Assembly (NCBI GenBank): GCA_021234155.1
Contig: JAJEKV010000134.1
Location: forward strand, 183,501-247,500
Direction: 5' to 3'
Length of the DNA stretch: 64,000 bases
DNA from: Isoetes taiwanensis
Lineage: Eukaryota; Streptophyta; Lycopodiopsida; Isoetales; Isoetaceae
In this document: one piece after another, positions 1 to 11,035 of the stretch
Position numbering within the stretch: the stretch's first letter is position 1
Layout of the letters: every line of letters starts with the position of its first letter
Position numbers and translations under genes: made by a program
The notes under the pieces: model-generated
What the model saw: the letters and a program-made list of their open reading frames with translations, nothing else
Databases searched by the model: none
Told to the model about the DNA's origin: nothing

Positions 1-123
1 TCAAGGTACGAAAATTTAAATGCTATTCATTATGCTTGGGATGCCAATGGCAAGAGACCGAAAACTGCCCAAATTCCAAAATATGTTGTAGACATGTGGA
101 AAGACATAGCACATTCATCTTAA
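1..123 (+). CDS. 3' end of an unidentified ORF (partial)
   Basis: An open frame enters at base 1 and ends at TAA 121-123, giving about 40 codons. The C-terminal residues include NAIHYAWDANGKRPKTAQIP and end in DIAHSS. I do not recognise the family. No start is visible because the frame is cut by the window edge, so it could be a last exon or chance. No partner gene lies downstream. Confidence 0.25.
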   Translation, partial: SRYENLNAIHYAWDANGKRPKTAQIPKYVVDMWKDIAHSS

Positions 124-1200
124 TACATGAGATCTTGTATTGTTACTATATATATCTTATTCATCTTAATACACTAACTATAACTTAGATCACCCATAAA
201 TGCTTACATCTTTAATAACTGCATAATACAGTTATAGCATACATTTATTTACTCATCATGCATAATATTCTTATAGTATACAAGATTCATAGATTATAGG
301 CATTGGTGATATTATCAAGCTCATAAGCGTCGCACTCTGGAACCCAAACAAGATGGATAACAACACGGTACTCGCCGGGGGAATCTCTCTCTCAATCCTC
401 TGCTATATCATCCAGCTAGGGATCAAGGATGATACCTCTTTGCTTGCATGCATATAAATCTTTGAAGCTCATCAAGTAATGGAGTCGAGGTATTCAGCAC
501 GAGGAGGTAATTGCGACCTCTCAATAACTCTAGCAGGACGTCGAGACACAACAAATGAATGCCTTATGCCATCGAATGTAGATGCACTTATACCCATACA
601 ATTATTGATATCCACTGCAGCAACATTATTGGGTATATACGAGTATCATATGTACTATGTATATGATTTGTTATATCACGTCCAATAATTTCTATGCATA
701 TACCATCAATAAATTTGGTGGGTATAACTATGCATCAAATTGTCGAGTCCATGAACATTGGTCTAGCTATGGAGGTGATTCCATTACTTGCAAGATGAAC
801 CATGATCTTGCAGTGCCGTGAGCGAGGTATAGTGCTTGAAGATAGGATGGCCACTGTTGCTATCAATCCTCCCCGCCATTATCCTGATCTCTTTGATGTT
901 ATCATCCATCTTATATGGAATCGAGAGCATCAATAATTGTTCATGCTCAAAAGGATCTCTGGAGCGCATGGTGACGATGATTCTGAAGAGTAATAGTACT
1001 TGTAATCTTGTTGTAATCTGGTTGTGTTAGTATACAACAGGTATACATAATCTTTTGTAATACACATAATCGTACTATAAGTATAGAGGTAATACATAAC
1101 CCTTTGAGATATACTATATAAAAATTATTCCAACTTGTCTTGTATATTCCAAATTTAATGAAACTCTGCTTATATCCAACTGACCTGATGTTGGCAGCCA
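124..1200. other. no gene recognised
   Basis: AT-rich sequence with only short chance frames. I see no domain, RNA gene or element end. Confidence 0.5.
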
Positions 1201-1760
1201 TGAAATGATGTATATTCTGAAGAAGGCTGGCCCAAAAATATAAGAACCTTACACCCGATATCTTAGCTCTCCCTTGATAAAGGACATTCGTAGCTCTCCT
1301 TTGATATCTGTAATACATGCATGCACTTGTCACTACATGCTAAGCATTATGAAGTAGCTAATATTCTTCTCTTCAAATATAGATCATCTTCTATCAGTTA
1401 GCTATTGTACTTTGAATATGCTATATCTCCAAAATATACACTTTGAAAGCTCAAAATGCCAAGAATGTTGAAAACCTTTACATAAAATAGTCTAGCATAC
1501 TTTAAAGAATGAATGTGATCTTTCAATTATGGGACTCTACTCAAATGGCATCTCAAAAAGGAATGAGAAACGGAAGCATGAAATGATATAACGGAAGACT
1601 GGAAAATAGAAACATTGAACTGTACTTACTCTAGCCATGACTATTCTTCTGCAGTGTCGACTGACTTCACCTTGCACCCATAAATTTGATGGATAGTCTG
1701 AAAAAGGCTGGCCCAAAATTGTAAGAACCTTACTATCACTTGAAATACGCTGACACCATT
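1201..1760 (-). repeat. duplicated exon-like segment (two diverged copies)
   Basis: Two stretches near 1215-1255 and 1697-1735 share the run GGCTGGCCCAAAA followed by TAAGAACCTTAC. On the minus strand the right copy reads like an exon, about 1668-1750: it is preceded by a TGTCAG acceptor-like site, translates through KVLTILGQPFSDYPSNLWVQ and is followed by a GTGAAG donor-like site. The left copy is degraded. I cannot name the gene. An old exon or gene-fragment duplication is likelier than a working gene because the left copy no longer encodes the peptide. Confidence 0.35.
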
Positions 1761-1849
1761 CACATAAAAAGGTAATCAATTTGATATATCTAAGGCATTT
1801 AATATCGTACGGAAGCATATTTTTTATGCTTATTAGCACTTGTCACGCC

Positions 1850-4775
1850 AAACATCCCATGCGGCTGTCAGATACACCCATCCTACGACTCCTATATGGC
1901 CAACATGCCACCACTCCAAATACATTTAGAAATGATTGGTCGCGGTGTATTTGTAATCAGATACCTATGATTTACGATGGTTGCCAATCCTGTCGACACA
2001 GGAAATCGAACATCCATAAAAGAAAAATAAAACCTTTTTGAGCAGTCCTCTAACCAACATCTCTAACACCTTTACATGCTTGAGAAGGGAGATAATTTCC
2101 TACCCTTTTTCTTTATACTCCTACTCCCCTTTTACATCAATGGCATAGGACCATGGTTTATCCCATAGTATTCATTTCCCCTTGAATCCCTCAATCATTT
2201 TTATGTTTATATGAATGTTCACAACTTGATTGCATCAAAGGGGCAGGTACATGCATAGTTTTCTGGAACCAAACAATCTTTGGTTACTAAAAAGGGATAA
2301 TAAAGTGGCAGCTAGATCTCTAACCAAGCATATGATTCCATGCTATAACAACAGAGCTCTTGCACCTGGTACTCAAAGACATTCAAGCAAAATGCACACA
2401 TAGGCTTCAAGAGTCGCAGTTGAGTTGAGTTGTCTTGTATTAGAAACATTAGATATGGAAAAATGAAGCTACCAACTCTTAGTTAAATGTTTTTTTGGCT
2501 CAATAGTAAACATAACACCAAATCAATGCAGACCTGTTAATAAACGCAATGCAAGTCTCTGCCAGGCTCCAGTCTTTCTAATCGAGGGAGTGAAAAAAAA
2601 TAGATGAATCTGTGTCAAGAATGTAAAGATGGGTCGTTAATGCTGAAACCTGGCAAGAGATGGAGCTCTGAAGCAGAATGAGACTTCCCATGCGTCAATC
2701 ATATGCAACCATTGCCAAATCATATGTGTCCTCAATTGCCAGGAGGACAATTTGAACTAAGCATTCAATACTGGAGGTTTACACGATAAAATAATCCCGC
2801 AAAAGGAACACCCAACCCAAGAATCAAATGGCCCAGCTCAAGAATCAGACGACTTAGTGATTCGCCAAGATGAGGGAGCAAAAATTCGATTGACTTGCAA
2901 GAGTAAGAAATTCGTAGGAAGGAGGGACATAATTATCTTAGCCAATTCAAATTGGCATTGAATGCCGGCAACTAGCATCTTGCAAGAGGAACCTTTATCA
3001 AGCGGGAAGGGAACGTCGCATGCATCTACGAGCCTGCCGAGTTGACCCTCCTGGCAACTCGGGATCTTGTCAAACTTCTATAATTCTAGGTTGATAATAC
3101 TGGTGAAGAATTAAATCTTCCTTTCAATTGAACTTACTTACTCCAAATTCAATGAACAAATGTTTATAAACTCAATATAATCAGGTAAGGTCAACATCCA
3201 ATAAATCAACATTCTCGATAGAGATAACATCCAACTCTAGCAATTCGACCCTAGAATCTTCTCGCTCAACCACGAGCCACAACTGCACTGCTACCGTTAG
3301 CTTGACCACCGCCTTTTGCTCATTCATCGCACATATGCACTCACCGGGTTAGTCCTCGTGACTAAGTGGGATCCCCACGTGCCCATTTGCATGCATGGAA
3401 ATACTCTCAAAATCTTGGGTAAGCACAAACACAGAGACGGAAAATCCTACGTGAGCACAGTGCTAAGACAATGACAACCTAATGCAAAGGAATATAACAC
3501 ATGAGCAACAAAAGCAAAGAACATAGCCAAAATACCAAATCATCATAAACATAGCTCCGGGACAATGGGAAGCTCAGCCAGCCTATACACAGCCCCCAGT
3601 TAAAGATGTTGTCCACCCAAATTTTACATTCCAAGCCCTCAGAAGGGTGGTGGAGTGAACCTCGTATCGCGATACCCTCTCAAACCCCCACGCCCCGCAA
3701 TGGAGGACCTCTTACCATGGGAGTTCACAAGAGTTGAGTGACGTAGCAATCCCTGCCAGGAGAACTACGCCCGGTGTCACAGAGTACAAGAATACAACAT
3801 AGAACATAGAAACATGAGTCATACCGGAGCAACCCAGGCCACCAAACCTGGAAGTCCGACCCCGGAGGATCCAAGTACATAACAAAATACCAAGACAATA
3901 GTGAGACAATGCAAAGACCAAGACATGTGAAGTTCATTAGAATATTTCTTATACTTGTGCCTAGATCATACCGTTGCCGAGGTTGCCCATACCTATTGAA
4001 GTAGCTTTCCCAATGAACCCTACAATGACATAGAAGTATATCTCATACTTAGCATTTTCACAATACTTACAGCTTATGCTAAGGCGATTCCCCCCATTAA
4101 GGAATGCAACTCCACATTAGCTTCTGATAAATCCGTTGGTCATAGTAACTTACCATACTTCTTACATATAATTCTCATCCAATACCATGTCGAAGTAGCT
4201 AAACTTACTGACACGAGTGATGATCACAATCTAATCACGTCGATGAAGTCGCAAGCATGGCTATCATTGATGTAGCTCCGATGCCTACGTACTTTGCTGA
4301 ACAAGGAAAGATACTACCAATCCACACAATGCAATACTTGCCTCATAACCATTCTCCAATGGGGATAATCCATTAGCTATGATGCCTTTGATAAAATACA
4401 ATGCAACAACTTAGAAACTTACATGTATACACTTAGACTAACAGTGCTCCACGCCATAGCCTCATCTGGACACTCCATATACCTCATATTGCTCTCCCGG
4501 CCCAACTTCTCCAGATCTCCAAAGTTCCAACATCTATTTCTTTTTGAACCATTGTTAGCTAAGATTTTTTTAATATTCTAATTAAAAACCCACTTTCCAT
4601 AGCTTAAGATTTATTAATGCGTCTTAATGTAGAAACTCCAAATCTTGCACTTCTGGCTTAAAAATCCACAGGACCTCATGACCGCAACTGGATATAGCCT
4701 CTGCCAACTTACCATAAAACCAGGCCCCATCTCCAGGAACCACTCGTTCAATGTCTCATGTTACTTTAGGACCTT
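1850..4775. other. no gene recognised
   Basis: Mixed AT-rich sequence. 3590-3900 is more GC-rich and looks like the remains of a repeat, but no LTR ends, TIRs or protein motifs could be supported. Two overlapping minus-strand frames at 3712-3937 have no recognisable content. Confidence 0.45.
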
Positions 4776-4779
4776 ATCT

Positions 4780-5044
4780 GGGTGAAAGCATGTTAGGGCC
4801 TACATAAAAAATTACCAAAAAGGTGTACTTCTGTGCAAGTACATAATTGTATTTTAAAGTACCTAGACTACAAGATTGACTAAAAGAAATTGTGTTATGT
4901 CCAAGAGTAGTAGTACATACATGTTGTAAGGTACTTTGTGATGTCAAGTAGATGTTAAGAACTCAAATATACCATCATCTTTGACTACCCAGAGTATTTT
5001 CCAGGTAGTTTCCAAAACATGTAGGCCCTAACATGCTCTTACCC
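4780..5044. mobile_element. 265 bp MITE with 26 bp terminal inverted repeats
   Basis: The left end starts GGGTGAAAGCATGTTAGG at 4780. The reverse complement of the right end, from 5044, starts GGGTAAGAGCATGTTAGG. The arms match over about 26 bases with two mismatches. ATCT stands on both sides (4776-4779 and 5045-5048) and is a candidate target-site duplication. The interior is AT-rich and non-coding, as expected for a non-autonomous DNA transposon. The superfamily is undecided because a 4 bp duplication fits none of the common plant groups well and a longer degraded one is possible. Confidence 0.75.
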
Positions 5045-6587
5045 ATCTTGTTTAATTCAACAAAGCATACTTAAATAACTAATAATCAAATCAGACCTAC
5101 CTCCTGCATCTGTACTGAACTTACTATTGTGGATAGTTTGTGCTAGATCCCTGCCCTTGTACTTCCATAGTTTCCGTTATACTCCTTGTATATTTATTTA
5201 TCCACTTCTTATAACTTTATTTAAGGTGTACATGACATTTGTTAACAAGACATCAAGGAAAAGGACAAATAAAACAACGAAACAACCAACAAACAGATCG
5301 GGTTACAGACCGGGTTGCAACTTTTTGGAGCTGCCCACAATGCATCGGGGTTCTAATGCCCAAATCGGCCTGTTCCATGTCATATCGGGATGTTTCCAGA
5401 TCTTCTGGCTCCGTCGGCGACGATTCCGTCTGTTGCATGAAAAAACCGTTGTTGCAGCCCATAACTTCTCAACTAGATTCCTCCTGCGTCAATTTCGGCC
5501 TACTCCAGGCTCTTTTAGGACAATTACCATGCATCTAGATTAGTTTCTATTCCATCTTTCGTCCCTCTGGATGTTTCTGCACGCCATACTTTCTTGAACA
5601 TACATAGCCAAACCTTTGCATAAATCCAATGATATCAGCCCATGTACCTCAAATTAACTCAACAAAACCCCACCTGTAAGAAGATGTTTGATGCCGTTCT
5701 TGATGTGATCTCCAAGCTCTTGCCTCTTTGGTGTCTCCAACAGAATCCTTCTATGCTCTGCAATTCGTCTCTGGCCTCCTACAAAAGCTTTGCAAGGCTC
5801 CTTCTCAAAAACACAAGAAAACCCTTGCTTTTAAGCTCTCTACACATGCATGTACGCATGCATGCATGCCATGCATGTATACATGCGTATTTAAATACGC
5901 ATGCTGCCCCATCAAGTGGCCAGGTCTGTTACAAACAACATCCTATTTTTAATAAGAAAGATATTGCTTTGCTTTTGTGATAAAGTAATGAACATGTCAT
6001 TTTGCATATGGAATTGCATTGTGATAGTAAAGTGGCCCTTGCCACACTATTTCATGTTGGAATTTATAGATTCTATTAAACATGGATAAATCTTATAACC
6101 ACGTGTTAATGTCTCAATTGCCTGATTTAAGTAGTTCATATCTTATGCCATGTACATATCTTATGGGGGGGGGGAGAGAGACTGTAATATGCCCGATGTT
6201 ATACGGTCCTTGTATCAGGCATTAATGTCTATACAAGGCCTCGTTATCAGCCAGACTTATCTATATATACCTTGATTTGTGTCTCTTTGTTCTTTGGCTC
6301 CTACTCATAACCTACTTTAATGGAAACCTTCATACATTTACCAGATATGAAACTTCACCACATCCATAACCAACAAGAGTCATTATAAGCTATATATATA
6401 TTATGGACGTAATCATATACTTGAAATTTGGAAAACCTCTTTCATTCTCCAGAAGAAGCTCCATCCATAATGACGTTAAAACTACTATCTATCTATCTTA
6501 TCGTTTTATTTATTTATTTACTTATTTATTTACTTATTTATTTATTTATTTATTTATGATTTGAAGCTAATATATGCGATTGTATTC
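5045..6587. other. no gene recognised; simple repeats
   Basis: Contains an ATGC-rich tract at 5845-5905 with a perfect 22 bp palindrome at 5882-5903, a G9 run near 6164 and a (TTTA)n microsatellite. Frames at 5127-5543 and 5642-5980 have no recognisable domain and look like chance. Confidence 0.5.
6505..6557. repeat. (TTTA)n microsatellite
   Basis: About 13 tetranucleotide units, interrupted twice by TTTAC variants. Confidence 0.9.
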
Positions 6588-6862
6588 AATGTTGATGTTT
6601 CCAGTGTCAAGAGGAGCCATCCTTTGGAAGAGCTCCTTTGGAAGGTCAAGCTCAGCATTGCAAGGGTCGTCGGCTTCATTGCAATAGTCAATAACTGTGA
6701 TAGTGAAAGTGTCATGGTTATAACAACCTGCCCCTAAATTATTGGCACGGACACACTTGATCTAGTACTTGGCACCACATCCATTTCCATTATTATAGAT
6801 GGATTTGCTTCCTGCAGCAAACATGGGTCCTCGTACGCTACGGGTGGCATAAATGATGCCAT
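6588..6862 (-). pseudogene. expansin (DPBB domain) gene fragment
   Basis: On the minus strand, from 6862 downwards, one frame reads GPMFAAGSKSIYNNGNGCGA, then KY, a TAG stop, and IKC. The block matches the N-terminal double-psi beta-barrel part of expansins, where the conserved run is NNGxxCGACYxVxC. The stop replaces the residue after the Tyr (probably CAG to TAG). The frame then stays open through TFTITVIDYCNE, the expansin VVITDxCP region, to DTGNINI near 6588. Only about 90 codons remain. There is no signal peptide exon and no C-terminal pollen-allergen-like domain nearby. In living genes the product is a secreted cell-wall-loosening protein. This copy is a fragment. Confidence 0.7.
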
Positions 6863-7025
6863 TTTTAGCGCTAAATAATAGCGCTAATTAACCCGGTGTA
6901 ACTGAATTTTTAAATTTTATTTTAGCACTAAATCCCGCCCATGGGATCCTAAACCATCGAACCTTTCTTCCTTTCCTTCTTTCTTGGAGTTTCTTGGATC
7001 AGATTCAGAAACATAGCTACTCCCC

Positions 7026-7345
7026 ATCGAGATCCCCGTACTCTGCTTGGTTAACTAGCCGGATCAAATTGCTGTGACTGCGCTGCTCCTACAGCAGTAA
7101 TTATTGAAATTCATTATTTGTACCATTCTAAACAATCAATTGCCAGACATTAGATTCAACAAAATCCCCAATCGAGATCCCATTTCCCTGCTTGGTTAAC
7201 TGGCTGGATTAAATTGCTGTGATTGTGCTGCTTCCACAACAGTAATTATCGAATTCGGTTATTTGTACCATTCTAAACAATCGATTGCCAGACAATCGGG
7301 ATCCTATTACCCTGCTTGGTAAAGAGCTCGGATCAAAATGCTCAT
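7026..7345. repeat. tandem repeat, about 145 bp unit, 2.3 copies
   Basis: Units start at 7026, 7171 and 7295, each with ATCGRGATCC and then CCTGCTTGGTTAACT or a close variant, followed by TTTGTACCATTCTAAACAAT. The third copy is partial. Spacing falls from 145 to 124 bases because of a small deletion. No coding content. Confidence 0.8.
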
Positions 7346-7523
7346 CTGAACAATTTCTCAGACTCAAGAAAAGTTGTTTTAGTGGTAAGCATCTAATCTT
7401 TGTTGACAAATCTTTGGCATTGAGTTGCGCCCTACAGTCTCTCGTGGTCTCAATCTATGATGGGGTTTGAGGGAGGTTCCTCTTTGTGTCGGATGATGAT
7501 ATTTTTGCATAAGGACTTTTCTC

Positions 7524-7570
7524 TAGAATGCTATGGTTCTCTTCTTATATAGAAGAGAACCATCATTCTA
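7524..7570. repeat. near-perfect inverted repeat (hairpin)
   Basis: TAGAATG, CT, ATGGTTCTCTTCT is answered after a 5-base loop (TATAT) by AGAAGAGAACCAT, CATTCTA. The stem has about 20 pairs. Confidence 0.8.
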
Positions 7571-7833
7571 GGGATAGGGACGCCAGTTTTAGCGCTAGCT
7601 CTCTTTTTGGACCCAAGCTTTCTTTGGCCCTTTCTCCCATAAAAGCCTTGTATCTTCCTTCATTCCTCATCGGCATTTCCTTTGAGCTGAATCTTGTTGT
7701 TGTACGGAGTCCTCCTCCCCCAACCACACTCTGCTATATGGGTTTTACTTTTTGTTCAATGTTGGCCGATGGGCTTCTGCATTTTTCCCAGCGTAGCAGT
7801 TGGTGCTTCTGGAGGGCACCAAGGGGAAGGCCC

Positions 7834-8285
7834 CCTAGGTCGAGCCTATATATTCCTATCTTGGCGTAGCCCCCTGGCTTCCGAGGATCCTCGTGGATCA
7901 TCTCTTCAATTTTCAATATTGTGCTCTTATATTTCTAGTCCAACTTTATAGCTTGCTGACTCTTTGTCCGTGGATGGCTCCTAACACAGTTGATAGTCAC
8001 ATATGGTTAGGTCTTGCAATTTGGAGCTCATTGATGTGCATAGGGCTGCTTTTTATACGCCTCTAGGTCGAGCCTATATTTTCCTATCTCGGCGTAGCCC
8101 TATGGTTTCCGAGGATCCTCATGGATCGTCTTTTCCATTTTGATATTATGCTTTTGTATTTCTAGTCCAACTTTGTAGCTTGCTGACTTTTGGCCCGTAG
8201 ATGTCTCCTAACACAGTTGGCAATCACATGTTGTTCGGTCTTGCAGTTTGGAGCCTCTGATGTGCATAAGGTTGCTTTTTATACA
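7834..8285. repeat. 228 bp tandem duplication
   Basis: CTAGGTCGAGCCTATAT begins at 7835 and recurs at 8063. The two copies stay alignable through CTAGTCCAACTTTRTAGC and end at GCTTTTTATAC. They differ at scattered positions, so the duplication is not recent. Confidence 0.85.
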
Positions 8286-8616
8286 AGCGGCCAAGAGGGA
8301 CACATAGAGCGGTATCTTAGCAGGACAGATTTAAGTCACTGCTTGGATGGGTAGCACGACCTGACTATTGCAGTTGTCGGATGATGATATTTGTGCATAA
8401 GGACCTTTCCCCAGAATGATGTGTGGAATTCAAGATGGACACACCCTTTGCAAAAAGGAGGTTCTTCTATACAAAAGGGAGCTTTAACTACTCATGATAA
8501 GTCAGTGGTTCACAAGCTTGCTACTTTACACATGGAAGCTAAGAAGAAGCCACCAACTTCCACTATTCCAAAACATGTTGTGCTTATGTGTGAACAAGAA
8601 AGGGCTCGCATCATTT

Positions 8617-8826
8617 GACAAGTTCGCCTTCCACACCCGTTATGGACATTATGAGTTCACAGTTATGCCTTTTAGACTCACTAATGCACCAACAACCTTC
8701 ATGCATCTCATGAACGATGTCTTCAAGAACTATTTAAATGAGTTTGTCATTATTTTCTTTGATGACATTCTCATCTACAATAAGACCCTGGAGGATCATG
8801 AAGGTCATCTGAAATCGGCACTCCAG
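8617..8826 (+). pseudogene. Ty3/gypsy reverse transcriptase fragment
   Basis: The frame reads [20 protein letters not shown], then [14 protein letters not shown] and [17 protein letters not shown]. This is the palm region of Ty3/gypsy RT: the fingers/palm peptide RYGHYEFxVMPFGLTNAP and the catalytic xxDD box, here FFDD. Conserved FGLTNAP is FRLTNAP here. About 70 codons survive with no upstream RT and no RNase H or integrase. The similarity stops near 8826, where hAT coding sequence begins in the next codons. Confidence 0.85.
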
Positions 8827-10665
8827 AAGTTGCGGCACAATCTTTGAAGGAATATGAGAGGCTTTGTGAATTACAAAGATTGATTGGGACTCCTAATATG
8901 CCCATCAACGACGAGTACGCATCCTGTACAAATCTCATAGCAGGTACATCGAATTGATTCATGTTTAATTTATATGTACCTTTCTATATAGATTAGTTTG
9001 TTCTTTTCTTTTCTCTATTAAATGTTCATTCATTTCATTTTGTCAATCTCATTTAGGTAAAGATTTTATGGCTGCTGCCCATCGAGTCTACTTAGAGATT
9101 TTATTGAAGGAGGTTGTGGAGAGTTCATTCTACTCCATAATGGTTGACGAGAGTACTGGTAGATCTTCGGAGCAACATCTCATTGTTTACGTGTGTTATT
9201 TAACAGAGAAAGGCAAGGGCATACCATGCACACGTTTCTTGAAGTTACTTGGAATCAAAGATGGTACATCTAATACCCTTTATCTTGTTTCTTGTTTGGA
9301 TGAATTGGGGCTGCCTATGTCAAGACTAGTTGGCATTGCATCCGATGGTTGTTCGACAATGGTTGGGTCACAAAATGGTCTTGTAACACAACTTCAGATG
9401 TGCCACATTTAGTAAGTGCGCATTGTATTGCTCATCGAGAAGCACTTGCAGTTAGTGATGCTTTCAACTACTTTTGTATATTTAAAGATCTTGAGAAATT
9501 GGCGAGGAAAGTGAGTTCATGGGTGGGTAGATCTTCAAAAACGCATGCAAGTTTATGTTCATTGGACGAGGTTTTTGAGTTGCCAAAGATTAACTTGCAA
9601 CAAATCCATGACATGAGATGGCTTTCTCGTGGCAATGTCATCTCACGTATGCCGGCTCTTATGCGCTTATGGGAAACAAATGAAGAACGCGAACCACTAA
9701 ATTGCTTCAAGAAGGCAAGTGTGCAATTCTATTTTCATTTCCTTGTTGATGTTTTATTGGAGCTTAATGTCTTGAATAAGCTTTTCCAAGAAGGCATGGT
9801 TGAAATTTCAAGCATATCATCTACGGTTTCTAATACTATTGCTATTTTAGACTCAAGGTATCTTGGTACATCTTTTGGAAGACGTGCCAAGTATACTACC
9901 GAATTCTTAGCGATGGTTCAAGAGCATCAAGGCGACTTGCTTTATAAGGAAGATGGAGGTTCTCGTCATAGGTATATATGAATTCTTTTAATATTAAATG
10001 TTCGTTTTGTATTGTCACTTCATAGTTATATATTTTATTGTAGGTACATGCTTTCCTTTGATACACCTTCATTTGGAGACACAATTGCATCGTGTGTCAA
10101 AGTTGGTTAAGAATTTGTGAAGAAAGTCATATCATGTTTGAAGCAAAGATTTGATGATAGAGGGGAAGATTTGTTAGCAAGCACAAAGTTATTCTCCACA
10201 AATGAATATCCTATGGATTTGAAGGAAATGGAAGATCAAAAACATAAGTGGACTATCATTTTGTGCAACAATTTTGGGAAAGGGAAATATGCATTTCTTG
10301 ATATTGAAAAGTGCAAAGGGCAAGCATATTCATTTATAGTAAGATTACAGGTGCAACAAAGCCATAAGAACATGAAGACTTTATGGGATGCTTGTAGAGT
10401 GTATGATTTCTATTTTGATGTGTATGATGATGTGATGAAGTTATGGCAAGTAGTTCTAGTTCTTCCAGCATCTTCTGTAGAATGTGAATGTGGATTCCGA
10501 AGGCAAAACTTGGTAAAGGATGATGATCGAGAATCTTTGAATCTGAAAACTCTTGAAATGTTGATGTTCTTATCATTATCATCGCCTGACGTGGCAGATG
10601 CAGACTATGACATGATCTATGCTAATGGGATAGATCATAAGCAACGCCGCATGGTGCTATTGTAA
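8826..10665 (+). pseudogene. hAT-family transposase (ZNF862-like), disrupted
   Basis: Three exon-like blocks follow each other. Block 1 (8826-8941) reads [20 protein letters not shown]. After a GT...AG gap (8942-9057) block 2 opens with GKDFMAAAHRVYLEI and carries SIMVDESTG, SDGCSTMVG and, after a one-base frameshift near 9395-9400, VSAHCIAHREALAV. After a second GT...AG gap (9972-10043) block 3 starts YMLSFDTPSFG, meets a TAA stop at 10108-10110, then runs open to 10665. Its end carries the hAT C-terminal dimerisation motif, PASSVECECGFRRQN and later LKTLEMLMFLSL. Order and motifs match hAT transposases of the ZNF862/DUF4371 group, DNA-cutting enzymes of cut-and-paste transposons. The N-terminal zinc finger is missing, replaced by the RT scrap. 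Terminal inverted repeats were not found. Confidence 0.85.
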
Positions 10666-10669
10666 ATTT

Positions 10670-11030
10670 TGGGCTAATTATTTTGAATACTAATATATGA
10701 CGGCCTATAAGCTTTATATGTGAAATGTATATGATGAAGTGTTTTTGCTTTTGTATAAAAAATGTGCTTATTTATTGCAGCTTTAACAAATGGCTAAGAA
10801 AAAATTTAACCTGCAAATGAATGGCATCGTGACAAAATTGCCATTCAACATGAATGGCAACTCTAAAAGTTGCCCGTAAAAAAATGGAGATACCACCATT
10901 CAATTTTAAGGTTTGCTTGGCTCCTGATGTGCTTAGGACTGCGGCAGAGAGGTGCTTTGGGATAAGCCGCTCGCGACGGACCTCCAGGAACACAACCTTA
11001 TAGCGCGTCCTTATTTGTTGAGTCCGAAAA
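10670..11030. other. no gene recognised
   Basis: Downstream flank of the hAT relic. No domain, RNA gene or clear element end seen. Confidence 0.45.
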
Positions 11031-11035
11031 TAAGT

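Larger units (their letters stand above)
7487..8419. repeat. segment flanked by 43 bp direct repeats
   Basis: GTCGGATGATGATATTT and the following bases to CCAGAATG or CTAGAATG occur at 7487-7529 and again at 8377-8419 with a few differences. They enclose the hairpin at 7524 and the 228 bp tandem duplication. This could be two ends of an element or a segmental duplication. No protein was recognised inside. Confidence 0.55.

Noticed and set aside
3550-3940. LTR of a retrotransposon
   Set aside because: Composition is suggestive, but no second LTR, primer-binding site or terminal TG...CA pair was found.
5642-5980. 112-codon plus-strand frame
   Set aside because: It runs through the ATGC simple repeat and has no recognisable domain.
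7524-7570. microRNA precursor
   Set aside because: The near-perfect stem with a 5-base loop is too short and too symmetrical for a plant MIR gene without expression data.
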